From: Thozetella sp. PMI_491 | Lineage: Eukaryota; Ascomycota; Sordariomycetes; Chaetosphaeriales; Chaetosphaeriaceae | Reading direction: 5' to 3' | Assembly: GCA_021432635.1 (NCBI GenBank) | Contig: MU270062.1 | Coordinates: 186,001-250,000 of the forward strand | DNA: 64,000 nucleotides | Shown here: positions 44,816 to 56,614 of the stretch, piece after piece | How the letters are laid out: each line of letters begins with the position of its first letter | Position numbering within the stretch: position 1 is the first letter of the stretch | Notes under the pieces: model-generated | What the model saw: the letters and a program-made list of their open reading frames with translations, nothing else | What the model was told of the DNA's origin: nothing | Databases searched by the model: none | Position numbers and translations under genes: made by a program

Positions 44816-45894
44816 GAGGCGTCGGCCGTTTGCTAGGATGAAAAGAGACTGCTCCGCCGCGAGCCACCCTCAAGGAGGGAGGAGGGCGGCGGTGTGGCAT
44901 AGTATAGATCGCTCTTTTGGCCGTACCTATGTGATCTTTTTGGATATGGTCTTGGAAAGCAGGTTTAGTTTAGCAGTTTAGCAAAAAAAAATAGGCGAAT
45001 TGGTTGCTTTTGAGGGGCGGCGACGGGAGTAGTTATGGCTTCTGTTGCGAAGCTATATCGGGTAAGCCGAGAGAGGACGCTCCCAAAAGGGGCAAAATAT
45101 ACTTGGAATTTCCCAATGGGGAGTTTGTCCTTGCGGGCTCTATCTGGACCGCAGGCGCATTTCAAGGAGGATTCCAGGACTTCCTTTGCGTGATTCCACA
45201 ATATAGGCCCACAAGGATTTCCAAGACTTCTGGGGCGTGATGCCGTGAGCGTTTGATAGCCAGCGCAGCGTCCTGGCTCTAGTGGGGAAGCATTCTTTGT
45301 TGCGGGTAGAGGTGGTGAGACTGACTTGGTTTGCGCAAAGTCCTCCTCAAGAAATGGTCTCGGTCGAGCGAAGAAAAAGTTGAAAGGAAGTGATAAAATA
45401 AAACGAAATAAAATAACATTGAAAAAAGCAATACCGAAAGGTGCTGACGATGTCTTGCACCTCTCGGAACGCCCCCCCGGGGCGATTCTCAGTGCTACCG
45501 GTGTGTATTGATGCTAGCTCGGGCGCTCCACGGCTTTTGGTATATATGTGGCCCGTAGGTATTCCGTACCTTATGTATACACGGAAAACCTGGCAGGTGC
45601 AACGGGGGCGGGGGGGGAGTGATGACCCCCGCCCCTTTTTTCTCCCGCCGGGGCCCGGTTGTGATGGATGGATGGGGCGACGGGCAAATCCGCGGAGGGA
45701 GGGGGGCCAGGCGAGAGACCTCGCATTCGGCGCCACAGCAATTGGCCATTGCAAGACATCCGGCTGAACAGATCCAATCTCAGCTCACCACTCCTTCCTC
45801 CTCTCTCCTCGATGTCAGGCTGCAGCATCCCATCCTTTGCAACCCATCCCATCCAGCCCGGCGACATCTGACGCGACGGCCGGGGGCATCGACT
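44816..45894. other. Intergenic region upstream of the histidine kinase
   Basis: It begins with the ADE1 3' flank. From about 44940 to 45440 the sequence is A-rich and AT-rich; later it becomes C-rich. The kinase frame is open upstream to 45619, but that part (a Gly/Arg-rich stretch followed by a Pro/Ser-rich one) looks like leader sequence. No other gene is seen. Confidence 0.55.
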
Positions 45895-48800
45895 ATGGCG
45901 ACGCCTTTGACTGGCCTCGGCGTCGTCGACTTGCTCGAAGCGGACCCGCGCCCGTCCTTCATCGTCGCCCTGGAGCCCGACCCGCCGTCGCTGGTCTACA
46001 CCAGTCCCGCCTTCAATGCCTCGCCCGGCCTGCTCGACCTTGTGGTCTCACCCGACGAGAACAATGCGCAGCTATGGGACTGGATCACCGCTGTGCCCGC
46101 CGCCGGGAATGAAGATCCGACCGATCGGCGAGCTCGACCTAATGCAGCTGCACCGGCCGCCTTTCCTTTTGCCGGCGTGCTGTGGACGCAGGCCAAGCTC
46201 CAGCCGGGCCTAGTCGTCCTGGGCGCCAACGAACAGCTTCGCCCGGCGCCCACGCGGACCGACAGCGAGAACCGTTCCCCCCCGGTCGTCCCGTCCAAGC
46301 GACAGAACGACCTTCAGGATAACACCGAGCAGATAGGCCCCGAGACTCCCATCTCGCCCTCAACCACCCCTCCTGTCCTCCTCACCCCCCAGCACCCCGT
46401 GCTCGACCACCGCTCGAAGTCCGACACACATACCGAGTCGTTCGCCATGCGGCGGGAGATGGTGAAGCGCCTCAAGCGCACCACCACCGAACCAACCTGG
46501 ACGATGCCCGAGATCATGCCCGACCAGCGGCTCTTCCTGGACATGGTCCACTCCATCGACTGGTCTGTCGCACCCCTAGGCCCCATCGAGACATGGCCAC
46601 CGCAACTCCAGCAGACCGTCAACCAGATCCTTGCCGACACCCGGCCCATGGCCCTCTACTGGGGCCCTAGCTTCACGACCATATACAACGAGCCATTCAG
46701 CCGGCTGTGCGGATCCAAGCACCCGTCGCTGCTCGGGAAGCCTGTCGAAGAGACGTGGCCCGAGGCTGCCGTCCAGATTCGGAAGATACTAAAGGCGAGC
46801 CCAGGCGAGCAGCGGAGGAGCGTCGAGACGGAGCAACGTTTCTACGTTGAGCGCGAGGATGGGCAGGGAGGGGCGCGATGGCTCGAGGAGCTGCACCTGA
46901 GGTGGTCGCTCAGCCCCATCCACGAAGGCAGCGAGTGCATGGGATTTCTGCACCCCGTGCTCGAGGTGACGAGCACCCGGCTGTGGGAGCGGAGGATGCA
47001 GATGCTCATCAACCTGGGCGAGTCGCTCGTCACGGCGCCCGACGTGAAGAGCTACTGGGACAAGACGCTCTCGGAGCTCGAGGCCGTGGAGCCGCGAGAC
47101 GACATCCCCATGGCCATCCTCTACAGCGTCGACGACGGCTCAGACTCGGGCTCGACGGCGACTACCCACGGCGCAAAGCGGTACCGCCTAGCGGGGTCAC
47201 TAGGGGTCCCCCCTGGACACCCTCTCACTCCCTCTGAGCTGAGCCTCCAGACGAGTAATCATCCGCTTGCCTTCATCTTTCAGGAAGCTATTCTGCAGGC
47301 AGGACAGCCACTGCTCGTCCAGACCGCAGACGGCACTCTACCTCAGCATCTTCTCGACAATATCCGCTGGCGTGGCTTTGGTGATCCCTGCCGAGCCGCC
47401 GTTGTGTGCCCCATCCGGCCGACGAGGGATGAAGAAGCCATGGGCCTACTATTCCTAGGCTTGAACCCGAGGAGGCCGTATGACGAGGACTATCGCCAGT
47501 ACATATGGCTCCTGTCGCAGAAGCTGACGACATCCCTTGCTTCTACAGTGCTCATCGAAGAAGAGGCAAGGCGTAACCGCAAAGCGGCAAAAGATACACA
47601 ACGACTGCGCGAGCAGCTCGACTTCCAGAAAGAAGAGGCCAACAAGTCGACGCAGAAGTTCCAGGCTGTTGCCGAGTTCATTCCGGTAGGCATGTCATTC
47701 GGAGACCCGCTGGGCAACATAACCTTCGCCAACGATGCCTGGTACCGGATCACTGGTCTCTCGAGCCACGTGGGGTTATCCGTCGGGCGCGAAGGATTCC
47801 TCTCGTGCGTGAAGGAGGAGGACCACCACAATATCATCCGCTCTCGGGAGGAATTGAAGACAGCCGGACATGTCACGTTTGATTTCCGAGTCAAGAAGCG
47901 GCCTGGCATCGATCTCACGCCGCCACCCCTCACTCGAAACTCGCCCAGCTTCGAGAAGGCCGGTCTGGACCTCGTGTCGATCGAGAACATGACGGAGCGG
48001 CACGTCTTGGCCACGTCCAGGGCGGAGAAGGACTCGCAGGGCAACATCATCCAGATCCTGACCTGTCTGACCGACGTGACTCTCCACAAGAGGACGGCCG
48101 AAGAGGCCATTCGCCGAGCTCAGCAGGCCGAGAACCTTAAGCGCATGGCCGAGGCTGCCACTGTGGGTATGTACGACATGGACCTCCACGGAAGACTACT
48201 AGAGGCCAACAACGTCTTTTTCGAGATGTGCGGCCTCAAGAAAGTCGACCTCGCAGCGACCGTGGTCAAGCCGTGGGAGACGTGTCTCTATGAGGAGGAT
48301 ATCCCCATGATCGCGGACCACTTGCAGAAGATGATGCACCGAGGCGAGATGCAGACAGTGGAGGTTCGCCTGAAGACTAAGTGGCAGGCGGACGACGGGG
48401 CCGGGCATACGGTTGAAGCACCTCGATGGGTCCAGGCGACACTCATGCCGGTCCGGTCGTCGGAGGGCGTGATTCAATCATTTACGGGCTGCCTGAGCGA
48501 CGTGTCTCTGCAGAGGTGGCAGCTAGAGAGGGAGAAGAAGCGCAAGGATGAGGCGATCGAGTCTAAGAGGCAGCAAGAGAACTTCATCGACATGACGTCG
48601 CATGAGATGCGCAACCCATTGTCGGCCATCATCCACTGCGCCGACGCCATCATTGCCACCCTCGCCCGGGTCCAGGAGATAATCCCGGCCAGCATGTCAC
48701 CAGGCAGCCCCGACTCGCAGACCCAGCTCGCCCTGAACCGATCGAACAGCGATCTCGAGGCGGCACGAGCGGCGCTGCGGGTCGAAGACAAGAAGGACCT

Positions 48801-50202
48801 CGTGAGCGAGGAGATGCAGCTCATCGAAAACAGCATCGACAGCGCCGAGACTATCGTGGGGTGCGCGCAGCACCAGAAACGGATTGTAGACGATATCTTG
48901 ACCATGTCGAAGCTCGACTCTAAACTGCTGGCTGTGACACCCATCACGGTCAACCCGATCCAGATCATGCAAGACGCGCTCAAGATGTTTGAGGTCGAAG
49001 CGCGCCGAGTCGACATCAGCCTGTCGATGATCGTGGACAAGGAGTACCACGCCCTGGGGCTCAAGTGGCTGAACCTGGACCCCTCCAGGCTCAAGCAAGT
49101 CTTAATCAACCTACTGACGAACGCACTCAAGTTTACGAAATCGGAGAGGAACCGAAACGTATCGGTCGCAATCAAGGCGAGCCGTACGCGGCCTTCGGAC
49201 GCCACCAGCGCGGTACAGTTCATACCCCGCAGCGAGCCTGATGTCGCCGAGGAGTCGGAAGAGTTGGCGGTGCAGAACAGCGGGGAGCCAGTCTATCTGT
49301 TGTTTGAGGTCAAAGATACCGGACAAGGGTTGACGGAGGAGGAGAAGAACAGCCTCTTCCAGCGTTTCGTCCAGGCCTCGTCCCGTACGCACGTGAAGTA
49401 TGGCGGGTCAGGCCTGGGCCTGTTCATCTCGCGCCGCCTGACCGAGCTCCAGAACGGTGCCATCGGCGTGGCGAGCCAGGTCGGTGTCGGCAGCACCTTC
49501 GCTTTCTTTATAGAGACTCGCGAGCCGACCCCGGAGGCCATACGCAAGGCCGAGGCGGCAGAGGAAGAGGCAAGGGCGGCGACGGAGCTCGCCCTAGGTC
49601 CGGGCTCGGGTGTGTTCGGCAACAAGGGGCTCGGCGTGTCCAGGAGTGCCTCTAAGAACGGAAACGGCACGCCGACTAACATATTGCGGTCGTCGCCCCA
49701 CCCCCCGCTTATCCCGCCCGAGATCAAGGGCGTGCTCATCGTGGAGGACAACCTCATCAACCAGCAGATCACGCGCCGCGGACTCACCACCATGGGCTAC
49801 ACGTGCGACGTCGCCAACCACGGCGTCGAGGCGCTCGAGAAACTACGGCTATCGGACCGCTTCCTCGGCGACAATGGGCTGGCTGACGACGGCGAAGAGG
49901 GTGGAGAAAGCCTCAGCGTCAAGACAACGCGTTTCCCGTTGTCGGTGATCCTCATGGACATTGAGATGCCCATTCAGAACGGGCTGACGTGCACGCGCAA
50001 CATCCGGGCACTGGAGAAGGAGGGCAAAATTCGAGGCGGCCGCCTGCCGATCATCGCGGTCAGCGCGAACGCCCGCAACGAACAGATCCTCGAGGCCAAG
50101 GAGGCGGGCTGCGACGACGTGCTAGTGAAGCCGTACCGCATGCCGGAGCTGATCGAGAAGATGAAGATTGTCATGGCGGCGCTGGCGGGACGGTCGTCAT
50201 GA
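45895..50202 (+). CDS. Hybrid sensor histidine kinase (PAS-rich, HisKA-HATPase-REC)
   Basis: Cytosolic-type two-component sensor that autophosphorylates on His and passes the phosphate to its own receiver, then normally to an Ypd1-type phosphotransfer protein. It is a single exon. I start at the ATG at 45895 (1435 aa, [15 protein letters not shown]); an in-frame ATG at 45619 would add 92 low-complexity residues. No transmembrane segment is seen. In order: a N-terminal PAS-like region (about 15-110), a second PAS-like region (about 215-340, [13 protein letters not shown]), a GAF-like region (about 360-545), a coiled linker, PAS (about 590-720, [12 protein letters not shown]) and PAS (about 755-870). 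HisKA carries His903 in [11 protein letters not shown]. The HATPase has the N box with Asn1076 (LLTNALKFT), the G1 box DTGQGL and the G2 box GGSGLGLF. The receiver has acidic Glu1284 and Asp1285, phospho-acceptor Asp1355 in LMDIEMP and Lys1412 in VKPYRMPEL. All catalytic residues are intact. The stimulus is unknown. Confidence 0.94.
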   Translation: MATPLTGLGVVDLLEADPRPSFIVALEPDPPSLVYTSPAFNASPGLLDLVVSPDENNAQLWDWITAVPAAGNEDPTDRRARPNAAAPAAFPFAGVLWTQAKLQPGLVVLGANEQLRPAPTRTDSENRSPPVVPSKRQNDLQDNTEQIGPETPISPSTTPPVLLTPQHPVLDHRSKSDTHTESFAMRREMVKRLKRTTTEPTWTMPEIMPDQRLFLDMVHSIDWSVAPLGPIETWPPQLQQTVNQILADTRPMALYWGPSFTTIYNEPFSRLCGSKHPSLLGKPVEETWPEAAVQIRKILKASPGEQRRSVETEQRFYVEREDGQGGARWLEELHLRWSLSPIHEGSECMGFLHPVLEVTSTRLWERRMQMLINLGESLVTAPDVKSYWDKTLSELEAVEPRDDIPMAILYSVDDGSDSGSTATTHGAKRYRLAGSLGVPPGHPLTPSELSLQTSNHPLAFIFQEAILQAGQPLLVQTADGTLPQHLLDNIRWRGFGDPCRAAVVCPIRPTRDEEAMGLLFLGLNPRRPYDEDYRQYIWLLSQKLTTSLASTVLIEEEARRNRKAAKDTQRLREQLDFQKEEANKSTQKFQAVAEFIPVGMSFGDPLGNITFANDAWYRITGLSSHVGLSVGREGFLSCVKEEDHHNIIRSREELKTAGHVTFDFRVKKRPGIDLTPPPLTRNSPSFEKAGLDLVSIENMTERHVLATSRAEKDSQGNIIQILTCLTDVTLHKRTAEEAIRRAQQAENLKRMAEAATVGMYDMDLHGRLLEANNVFFEMCGLKKVDLAATVVKPWETCLYEEDIPMIADHLQKMMHRGEMQTVEVRLKTKWQADDGAGHTVEAPRWVQATLMPVRSSEGVIQSFTGCLSDVSLQRWQLEREKKRKDEAIESKRQQENFIDMTSHEMRNPLSAIIHCADAIIATLARVQEIIPASMSPGSPDSQTQLALNRSNSDLEAARAALRVEDKKDLVSEEMQLIENSIDSAETIVGCAQHQKRIVDDILTMSKLDSKLLAVTPITVNPIQIMQDALKMFEVEARRVDISLSMIVDKEYHALGLKWLNLDPSRLKQVLINLLTNALKFTKSERNRNVSVAIKASRTRPSDATSAVQFIPRSEPDVAEESEELAVQNSGEPVYLLFEVKDTGQGLTEEEKNSLFQRFVQASSRTHVKYGGSGLGLFISRRLTELQNGAIGVASQVGVGSTFAFFIETREPTPEAIRKAEAAEEEARAATELALGPGSGVFGNKGLGVSRSASKNGNGTPTNILRSSPHPPLIPPEIKGVLIVEDNLINQQITRRGLTTMGYTCDVANHGVEALEKLRLSDRFLGDNGLADDGEEGGESLSVKTTRFPLSVILMDIEMPIQNGLTCTRNIRALEKEGKIRGGRLPIIAVSANARNEQILEAKEAGCDDVLVKPYRMPELIEKMKIVMAALAGRSS

Positions 50203-51257
50203 CACAGGCAAACAAAGCATGGACGGGAACAGGCACGGAACGCGCACATGGGTGGGAGTGGAGGGCAGAAGGACGTGGGCGTGGGACGGCCGTAGGGGGG
50301 CCATCGGTTGGACAGACATTTAGTGGCATTGTTGGAGTATTAGTACACGAAAGATACCCGGCATTGGCGTAGGGCGTGGAACACATGGCGGTTTTTTGCG
50401 TTGGGCTGGGAACCACTTGTGTAGCGAGAAGTCTGGTCCAGATTGCTAAAGGCACGGTGTTGTGGTGTTTGGTACAGATGGCATTGCTGTGTAGATGTTG
50501 GGTAGGGCATTCTTAATAATATATCCATCTCCGGTCACGAAGCATCGTCAGGTCTCTTGGTTCCAGATGCATAGTTCTGTCCTCCGTCCTAACTTGACTA
50601 TCATGAACCATGTCCCACTTGAATGCTGATCGGGTGAAAAGCCTTCGCCGACCTCAGATGGCAAGAGATGAAGGGACAGGCATTGCACCGTTGGATTTAC
50701 CTCGGTGCATGCATGCCCCGCATACAGTCCTGTTCACACCCAACATACCTTACTCCGAATATACATACCCCCTTGCCTGACCCATCTCGAGCCCTACCTT
50801 AGGCTCGTCCATCTGCCGAGGCAAGTGCGCTTGTGCGGCGGATCTCCAGTCCAGGTATAGAAGGTGGGCCTACAGGGGGGTGTGGCAGTCGCTACCCCGC
50901 ATAGCGTACGTACTGTACCTTTGTGGTATGGTAATCTCCCAGACTCCGATCTGATCTTTCAAACCGGATATGTGAGATTGTTCCAGCCTGCGCGCACCAG
51001 ACGACCTAGTAACACGCACGAGCCGCCTGGAGAGTTCAAGACATATTCTCGCACCTTCGGCAGCCCAGACGACGTCAGGATCGAACCACCAGTCTCCCAC
51101 TAACCCGGCTTCTCGTCGCGACACCCCTCCCAACGCCGGCGCCAGTGCTCCGACCTGGTGGTAATTACACTAGAGGTGGCCCTCAATTGGCCGGCTCTCC
51201 TCCACGTCCGACGCCACCAGCTCACGGAGCCGGGCCCGGCTCCTCCAGACGGCCGCC
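50203..51257. other. Intergenic region, kinase to SRPBCC gene
   Basis: The kinase 3' flank is followed by the promoter of the next plus-strand gene. No coding frame, tRNA or repeat is supported. The GATCGAACC at about 51080-51088 resembles a tRNA T-loop but has no matching stem. Confidence 0.55.
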
Positions 51258-51911
51258 ATGGCCGCCTCCACCCCGCCAGGAGCGGTCCCTCCCGATACCC
51301 CCTCGACCATCCTGCCCGGCATCCCGACGCCGACCTATGGGCCCGGCGGCTCCTTCAGCGTGGCGTGCAGCACGCGCATCGCCGCGTCGCCCGCCGTCTG
51401 CGCCGAGACGATCCTCCAGCACGGCTCGTATCCCTCGTGGAACCGCTTCGTCCGGGCCATGACGGTCGACTCGCCCAACCCTGCGCCGTCGGCGCCGGGC
51501 ACCGCCGCCCCCGATGCCCCCGTCTTCACACAAGGCGGGCCGGACTACCTGGCGACCGGTGTAGACATCACACTGCATGTCCACCTCGACGCTCTCCGCG
51601 AAGACAGCAGCGAGCGCCTGACCCCGATCACCGTCTGTGCCGTGGAGAGGCTGCACGGCGACGGGCGGGAGGGGTGGAGCGTCGCGTGGAAGCCCCGCGG
51701 CATGCCTTACTACATGCTCCGGAGCGAACGCGTCCAGGAATTCGTCGAGGCGCCCGGCGGCGAGACGGAGTACATCTGCTGGGAGACCTTCTACGGCTTG
51801 TTGGCCCCCGTGGTCAAGTTCATGGTCGGCCGGCAGCTGATTACAGGGTTTGGGGTCTGGATGGAGGACCTGAAGAAGGAGGCCGAGAGGAGAGCAAAGG
51901 AGGCTGCGTAA
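51258..51911 (+). CDS. SRPBCC (START-like) superfamily protein
   Basis: Small protein of 217 aa, single exon, with the pattern of fungal SRPBCC/CoxG-like proteins that bind hydrophobic ligands in a helix-grip cavity. Visible support: FSVACSTRIAASPAVCAETIL at the N-terminal strand and helix, the SYPSWNRFVRAM motif typical of the first segment (boundary helix then Trp-Asn), alternating strands (ITLHVHLD, TVCAVERLHG, WSVAWKPRG), and a long C-terminal amphipathic helix (FMVGRQLITGFGVWMEDLKK), which closes the cavity in this fold. There is no signal peptide or membrane segment. The ATG sits in GCCGCCATGGCC, an excellent context. It is convergent with the DABB-barrel gene, about 240 nt apart. Function and ligand are unknown; the superfamily ranges from lipid carriers to polyketide cyclases, so no reaction is assigned. 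Confidence 0.8.
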   Translation: MAASTPPGAVPPDTPSTILPGIPTPTYGPGGSFSVACSTRIAASPAVCAETILQHGSYPSWNRFVRAMTVDSPNPAPSAPGTAAPDAPVFTQGGPDYLATGVDITLHVHLDALREDSSERLTPITVCAVERLHGDGREGWSVAWKPRGMPYYMLRSERVQEFVEAPGGETEYICWETFYGLLAPVVKFMVGRQLITGFGVWMEDLKKEAERRAKEAA

Positions 51912-52147
51912 GCGGCTGCACGGAAGAGGTCAGGGGGTCTATTCTTGAGCCGCCTTGGAGCAAGCGCGAGAGTCCCTCTTGACCGAGTCTATACCCATTG
52001 TATAAATATAATAATGTGAGACATGCCCAATTGGTTGGTTCCGAGCCTAACCCTGGGCCTCCTGTCTATCCTCCTAAATGCATGCCCAAATGCATGCAGG
52101 TAGCCAAGACTCCCGCTGTACCTCGTCCCGCGCCGTCGTTTCTCTTT

Positions 52148-52871
52148 TTAACTGCTGTTGGGGAGGTTGATGACGGGCGATCCTTCAAAGTAGACGGTGA
52201 GCGGCGGCTCCTGCATGCCAAACGTGCCGACCACCTTCTTGAGCGCGCCGTGGGCCGCACACGCCTCGTCGTAGAACTTGAGATCCTCAAGGTTCGCAAA
52301 CTCGGACTTGGCCACGAGCGTGTAACCCTTGTTGCGCGGGTCGCCGATCACCGGGCCGGCGGCCATGTAGAGGATGTATGGCTTGCCATCCTGGCGGGAG
52401 ATGCGGTTAGCAAAGTCGGCTGCGGCAGGGCGGGTCGCGGCTCCGGATTGCGGAGCGGAAAGACAGTGGGCCGCGGGATGTGTAAGCCATGCAGGGAGGG
52501 GATAACGCCGGGCTTCTTTGGGGAAAGCAAACAAGTCGCTCATCGTGTCTCTCGGTTCTGGGCGGCCTTACCACCCCCCTCGACGTTCCCGCCCTCCCGC
52601 GCCCGGATCTCCCCAACCTAGAACCGCGTGGCCAGCGCTCCCGCACGTCGTGCAACCTCAGGTTCGGCTCGAAGCCTCAAAGGCGTATCCGAGCCAAGAA
52701 GGAAGAGGGAGGGGTAATATCGAGCTACAATCATATCCTCGAGAGACCAGACGGAACGGCACGAACCTTGTTCTGGTCCTTTGCCAGGACCTTGTACGCC
52801 TCGAGCAGCAACTTCTGGTGCTCCTCCGAGGGGATCTTGAACATGGTAACGCGGTGGATTCTGGCCGCCAT
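52148..52871 (-). CDS. DABB-domain protein (stress-responsive dimeric alpha/beta barrel)
   Basis: Small protein of the Dabb/EthD-like ferredoxin-fold superfamily that forms dimeric barrels. Exons 52871-52767 and 52390-52148 give 115 aa, a standard single-domain length. Exon 1 starts with the family strand HRVTMFKIPSEEH and helix LLLEAYKVLAK; exon 2 continues DGKPYILYMAAGPVIGD, GYTLVAKSEFANLEDLKFYD and the conserved His segment CAAHGALKK. The intron is 376 nt, far longer than others in this window, with donor GTTCGT and acceptor CCCGCCAG; I see no hidden exon in it. The downstream frame extends upstream of exon 2, but that part does not resemble the family. Members include stress proteins of unknown function and, in plants, olivetolic acid cyclase. 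Substrate unknown here. Confidence 0.82.
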
Positions 52872-53765
52872 CTTGGATAACCGTCAAGGGTTGCTAGATA
52901 CAAAGGTTGCTTAGAGGCTCGGGTGAGCGGGCACTGCTGGTGATCCTGCGTCGAGTAGAAGAGTGAGGTGTCGTGGGCTCGGTTGCTTCCGGAGTCGGAA
53001 AGGCACACCTAGAGTGCAGAGGCGGGGACCAGAGCAAGCTTTATAGCTCCATGAGCTTGGGGTGGAGGAGCTCTCCCCATCAGGCGCGGGGCAACACTGG
53101 TGGGTTAATAAACCCACCAACAGCAGGCGCGAGAACGCCTACGCAATCCCCCACCATTTGACCCCACGCCAGTCGGAGAAGGCGAGGACTAGCGCACTAA
53201 CCAGCGTGCCGGTGTCTTGCGGATGTCCGCATCCCTCTGTGTTCGGCAAGATGGCTCACAAGATCGAAGGGGATACTACCATAGAGGGGCAAAGAGGGGC
53301 GCCACTGTGGTGGCTCGTCACGAGTCACTGGCGGGGAGACTCTTAGCATGTATCTACGGGCCTCCGCAAAGCGGCAAGTTCACATCCAATGTAGTCTTGA
53401 CCTCCTTCAACCCTGGACCTCAGGTGTCGAGGTCGGACAGGTCCAGCCAGCATCGGTTGAGTAAGGCCTCGCCAGGTCGAGAGACACATAGAATTGTGCT
53501 TGATTTCATAAGGGGTATCCGTATCTGCCGTCTGTGATCACCATGACGCCGTTCTCCGCTTCCCCGCTCTAGTTTCCGATGAGATGCCATCCATGACAAA
53601 CCGCCATAGCACAAGAAAAATACAGCGTACAAAGGGGAAGGAAAGGAGCTTGTAGTGGGGGGAAAGGCCGAGAATGCTAGCCGACCCCCACGTAAAGCCA
53701 ATTCCACTCCAGCAGCGTACCAAGGGTCCACAGTCCTCGAGATCCGTCCCAAGCCGGCTTTCTTG
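52872..53765. other. Intergenic region between DABB gene and RBM5/10-like gene
   Basis: About 0.9 kb containing the DABB promoter and the 3' flank of the RBM5/10-like gene (both on the minus strand). The long minus frame that crosses 53420-54325 is an alternative-frame shadow of the RBM5/10-like last exon and is Arg-rich. No gene is supported. Confidence 0.55.
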
Positions 53766-56614
53766 CTAGTCGAGCTTCTCGAACCTCTCTCTAGCCCGAT
53801 CTCTCGTCTTCTCCACGAAGTCGGAAAAGTTTCCCTTGGTATTCCTCGCCGCCTCCTCACTTGCGTCGCCGAGCTTCCCGCCCTCCGCGCCGAGACCCAC
53901 GCCTGGCGCATACGCCTCTGTTGCAATCGCCTCAGTCCGCCCAGCCCCTTCGGCTCCGAGTCCGGAGCCCGAGGTCCAGCCCATCTTCGCCAGCATGCCG
54001 GCACCCTTGGACGCCTTGGGAGGCTCGGGCTCGGGTTCCTTCTCCTTGCGCGGAGCGGCGCTACCCGGCGGCTTGTTTGTGGGCTTCTTGGGTTGGCTGA
54101 AGACCTTGCGGCGCTCCCTCGCTCGGTCGCGGTACTGTGACTGCATGTTCTTCTTCGGGCGCATCGCCGTGGGCGTCTTGTCCTTGGCCTTGAGCTCGGA
54201 GGTAGCGCGGTCGATATTCGTTTCGCCGCGAAGCAAGGCTTTGTGAAGCTCGCTCTCGGTCTCATGTAGGCGCAGTGTCTCCAACTTCGTAAATGTTCGA
54301 CCACAAAGATGGCAGTGTAATGCATCTGGGTCCGCGTACGACGTGTAGCTCAGCGGCAGCTCAGAATGGAGCCGCGGTCGGCGCTGGACGATCGTTCGTG
54401 GTTCTTTGCCCAGCTCAGCAAGCTTCTCCGATGCTTTGCGTTGGACCTCATCCTCGCGGTATAGCTTATGCGCGTGGACTTCGTGGTAGATCAGAAGCTG
54501 CTCGGGGGTATAGTAAGCAGCGTTGTGGTCCCGGAGGACCTCCTTGGCCGGAGGAGTCCAGCTGCAGGCTAAGCACCGAAGGTTCTCCCAGTCTGCATAA
54601 GACACGTATTGGTCGGATGGATGTGGGTTTCGGGGCCCGTCGGGCTGGGATTCCTGAGCCACAACCCTGTTTCCCGAGGCCTCACCCAGAGCAGCGGCAT
54701 CTTGTGGGCCCGACGAGTCCCTAACGGTGTTGTCCCGACGCCCTCCATGGAGCTCGGCTGCCTTTTTGGCCCACATCTGCATCTGAGGCGCCATCGCAAT
54801 GGCCTTGTTGCCTCCGTCCTTGTCCTTCTTCAGCTTCTTTGTGAATGTACCCTTCGGCCCCGAGCTAGCCTTGTCGTTGTTGCCAGCCTCTTCCGCGCCG
54901 AGTTCGTCATAGTCAAGAGGCTCCGTTGACACGACCAACGGGCTCGGATACGCACGCGCGTCCCAGTACTGGAGCAGGACACTCGGATTGTAGACGGGAG
55001 CGAACGCCACGTTTGAGTTGTCGCCCTGGGGGGGCTCGAAGCAAGGAATAAAGACACCAGTATGGATGAATCCGACCGCGACAGGCTTAGACGCGATGGT
55101 AAATTTGGGAAGAGCCTTGAACTTGGCAACAGCGCCTCTGGCATCATCGATGGTGGCGAACTCGGCGAACCCATACCTCCAGGACTCGTTGGTCTTCTGG
55201 TCTCTCATGAGGAAGACCCGGCGGAGCGAACCAGGCCGGGCACCCAAGCCCACCGTGCTTGCTGTAGGAGCTGTCGATTTAAGCTTATTTGGCGTCGAGT
55301 TGGTCGTTTCTTTCTGTTGGTTCGTGTCGAGGAAGAGTTTCGTGATCCCCTTTGCAAGCACTTCTTCGGTCACGGATCCCTCGAGGTCCCGAACAACTAG
55401 GTACTGAGATGGGTTCTGCTGCGGGTCTTCGTCCGTCTCGCCAGTCAAGACAGGACCGGAGTTTGAGTCGTTGTCTGCTAGCGTCAGAACCACTACAAGC
55501 GCAAAATAATGGGTTGGGAGGGGTCTTACAAGTCCGTTCAGCTTTGCACTTATGACACAACTCTCTATCGGGATAGTTCAGGCGCCCGCACTATGTGATC
55601 ATTAGCAAGAGGCCAGCCACAGAGAGAGACAAAGAGTTGCACGAACGCGCATGCACTCCCAGTCGTCGTCTTGGGCGGGTTCATCGTAGCGCGAGCCGTG
55701 GTAACTAGTCTCGTTCGGAGAGTTGTCGAAATCGACATCGACTGTGACCTGTGCTGCGTCCCTGCCTCGGGAGTAGCTCAGGGGCAGCGAGAAGGAAGGG
55801 TAGTGGCGGTCGACGAAGCGCTCAGCATCCTCTAGGTGAAAGAAGTGCACCAAAGCTTCGCAGCCCCCTCGGTTGATATCGAATATACGAACGTTCCGCA
55901 CTTGGTCCCTAGTCATGTTCCGGTCCCCCGAGACCTCATCCAAACCGCCGTAGATCTAGATTCCGCCGGTTAGCTACTAGATTCGCGCGGTATCGCTGGG
56001 TAAGGGGTGGCACGCACGTCTCGCTCTCGCACACCATCGGGGAGCCCGCTCAGAATCACCACCGGCGTCGGCACGACGCCCTGTGCACCAACGGCGGGTT
56101 TATGTGGTCTGGAGTGATGAGCTGACCGATCCACGAAGTCATCGTCTCGATAGCCGCCAGCTGAACCGTGGCGACCGCGGTGTGGGTGGTCGCTTGCGGG
56201 ATGCCCCATCGCCTGTGGTGGGCCAATCTCATCATGACTCCGAGAGAACTCCCCAGAGCGTCCCACGCCAGAAGTCGATCGAGGGTATCTGTCAGCATCT
56301 CCGCGGCCGTCGTCGTCGTCGTCGTAGGAGAGCGGGCGGTTGTGTCCGTAGACGGGCGGGCTTCTGGACCGGTCTTTGATGCCGTCAAAACACGAAGCGA
56401 GTTAGCCAGGCAAGCTCAGAGGACAAAGGTTTCGCGTCTTGCGCGCATCCTCCAGGCTGGTGAATCAAGGTTTACCGTTCCGTCGGCGGTAGTACTCTCG
56501 GGCTCGGTCGTCGCGGCCGGGGGACCCACGGCGGGGAGGCGACCGGCGTCGGTAGCCGGAGTTGACGCCCGAGCCGCCCCCGTCGCGGGACTGCGACCCG
56601 TAGCCGTCATACAT
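53766..56614 (-). pseudogene. RBM5/RBM10-like RNA-binding splicing factor, with apparent 2-nt frameshift in the zinc finger
   Basis: Nuclear pre-mRNA-binding protein of the RBM5/10 layout. Exons by splice signals: 56614-56476, 56373-56018, 55955-55647, 55588-55530 and 55474-53766 (introns 102, 62, 58 and 55 nt). In order: an Arg/Ser/Gly-rich N terminus, RRM1 (VVILSGLPDGVRERD, then a variant RNP), a RanBP2-type zinc finger, RRM2 (QYLVVRDLEGSV, RYGFAEFATID), an OCRE-like patch (YNPSVLLQYWDARAY), a C2H2 finger (HCHLCGRTF...LHETESELH), and a G-patch (KGAGMLAKMGWTSGSGLG). The zinc finger reads WECMRCGRLNYPDR in one frame and LCHKCKAERT in another. Two bases are missing near 55561-55566, inside an AGAG, and as given translation would stop after about 280 aa. 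No alternative splice I tried repairs it. A sequencing or assembly indel is the simplest cause, so 'pseudogene' here means 'broken as given'. Confidence 0.8.

Noticed and set aside
45619-45894. In-frame N-terminal extension of the histidine kinase
   Set aside because: The 92 residues are compositionally biased (Arg/Gly then Ser/Pro) and lie in C-rich leader DNA; the ATG at 45895 opens directly into the PAS-like region.
51080-51120. GATCGAACC resembling a tRNA T-loop (minus strand)
   Set aside because: The bases flanking the putative loop do not form a 5-bp T stem, and no matching D arm, anticodon arm or acceptor stem is found.
53420-54325. 301-codon minus-strand frame overlapping the RBM5/10-like gene
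   Set aside because: It is a shifted-frame shadow of the Lys/Glu/Pro-rich last exon and G-patch region, giving an Arg-rich nonsense translation.
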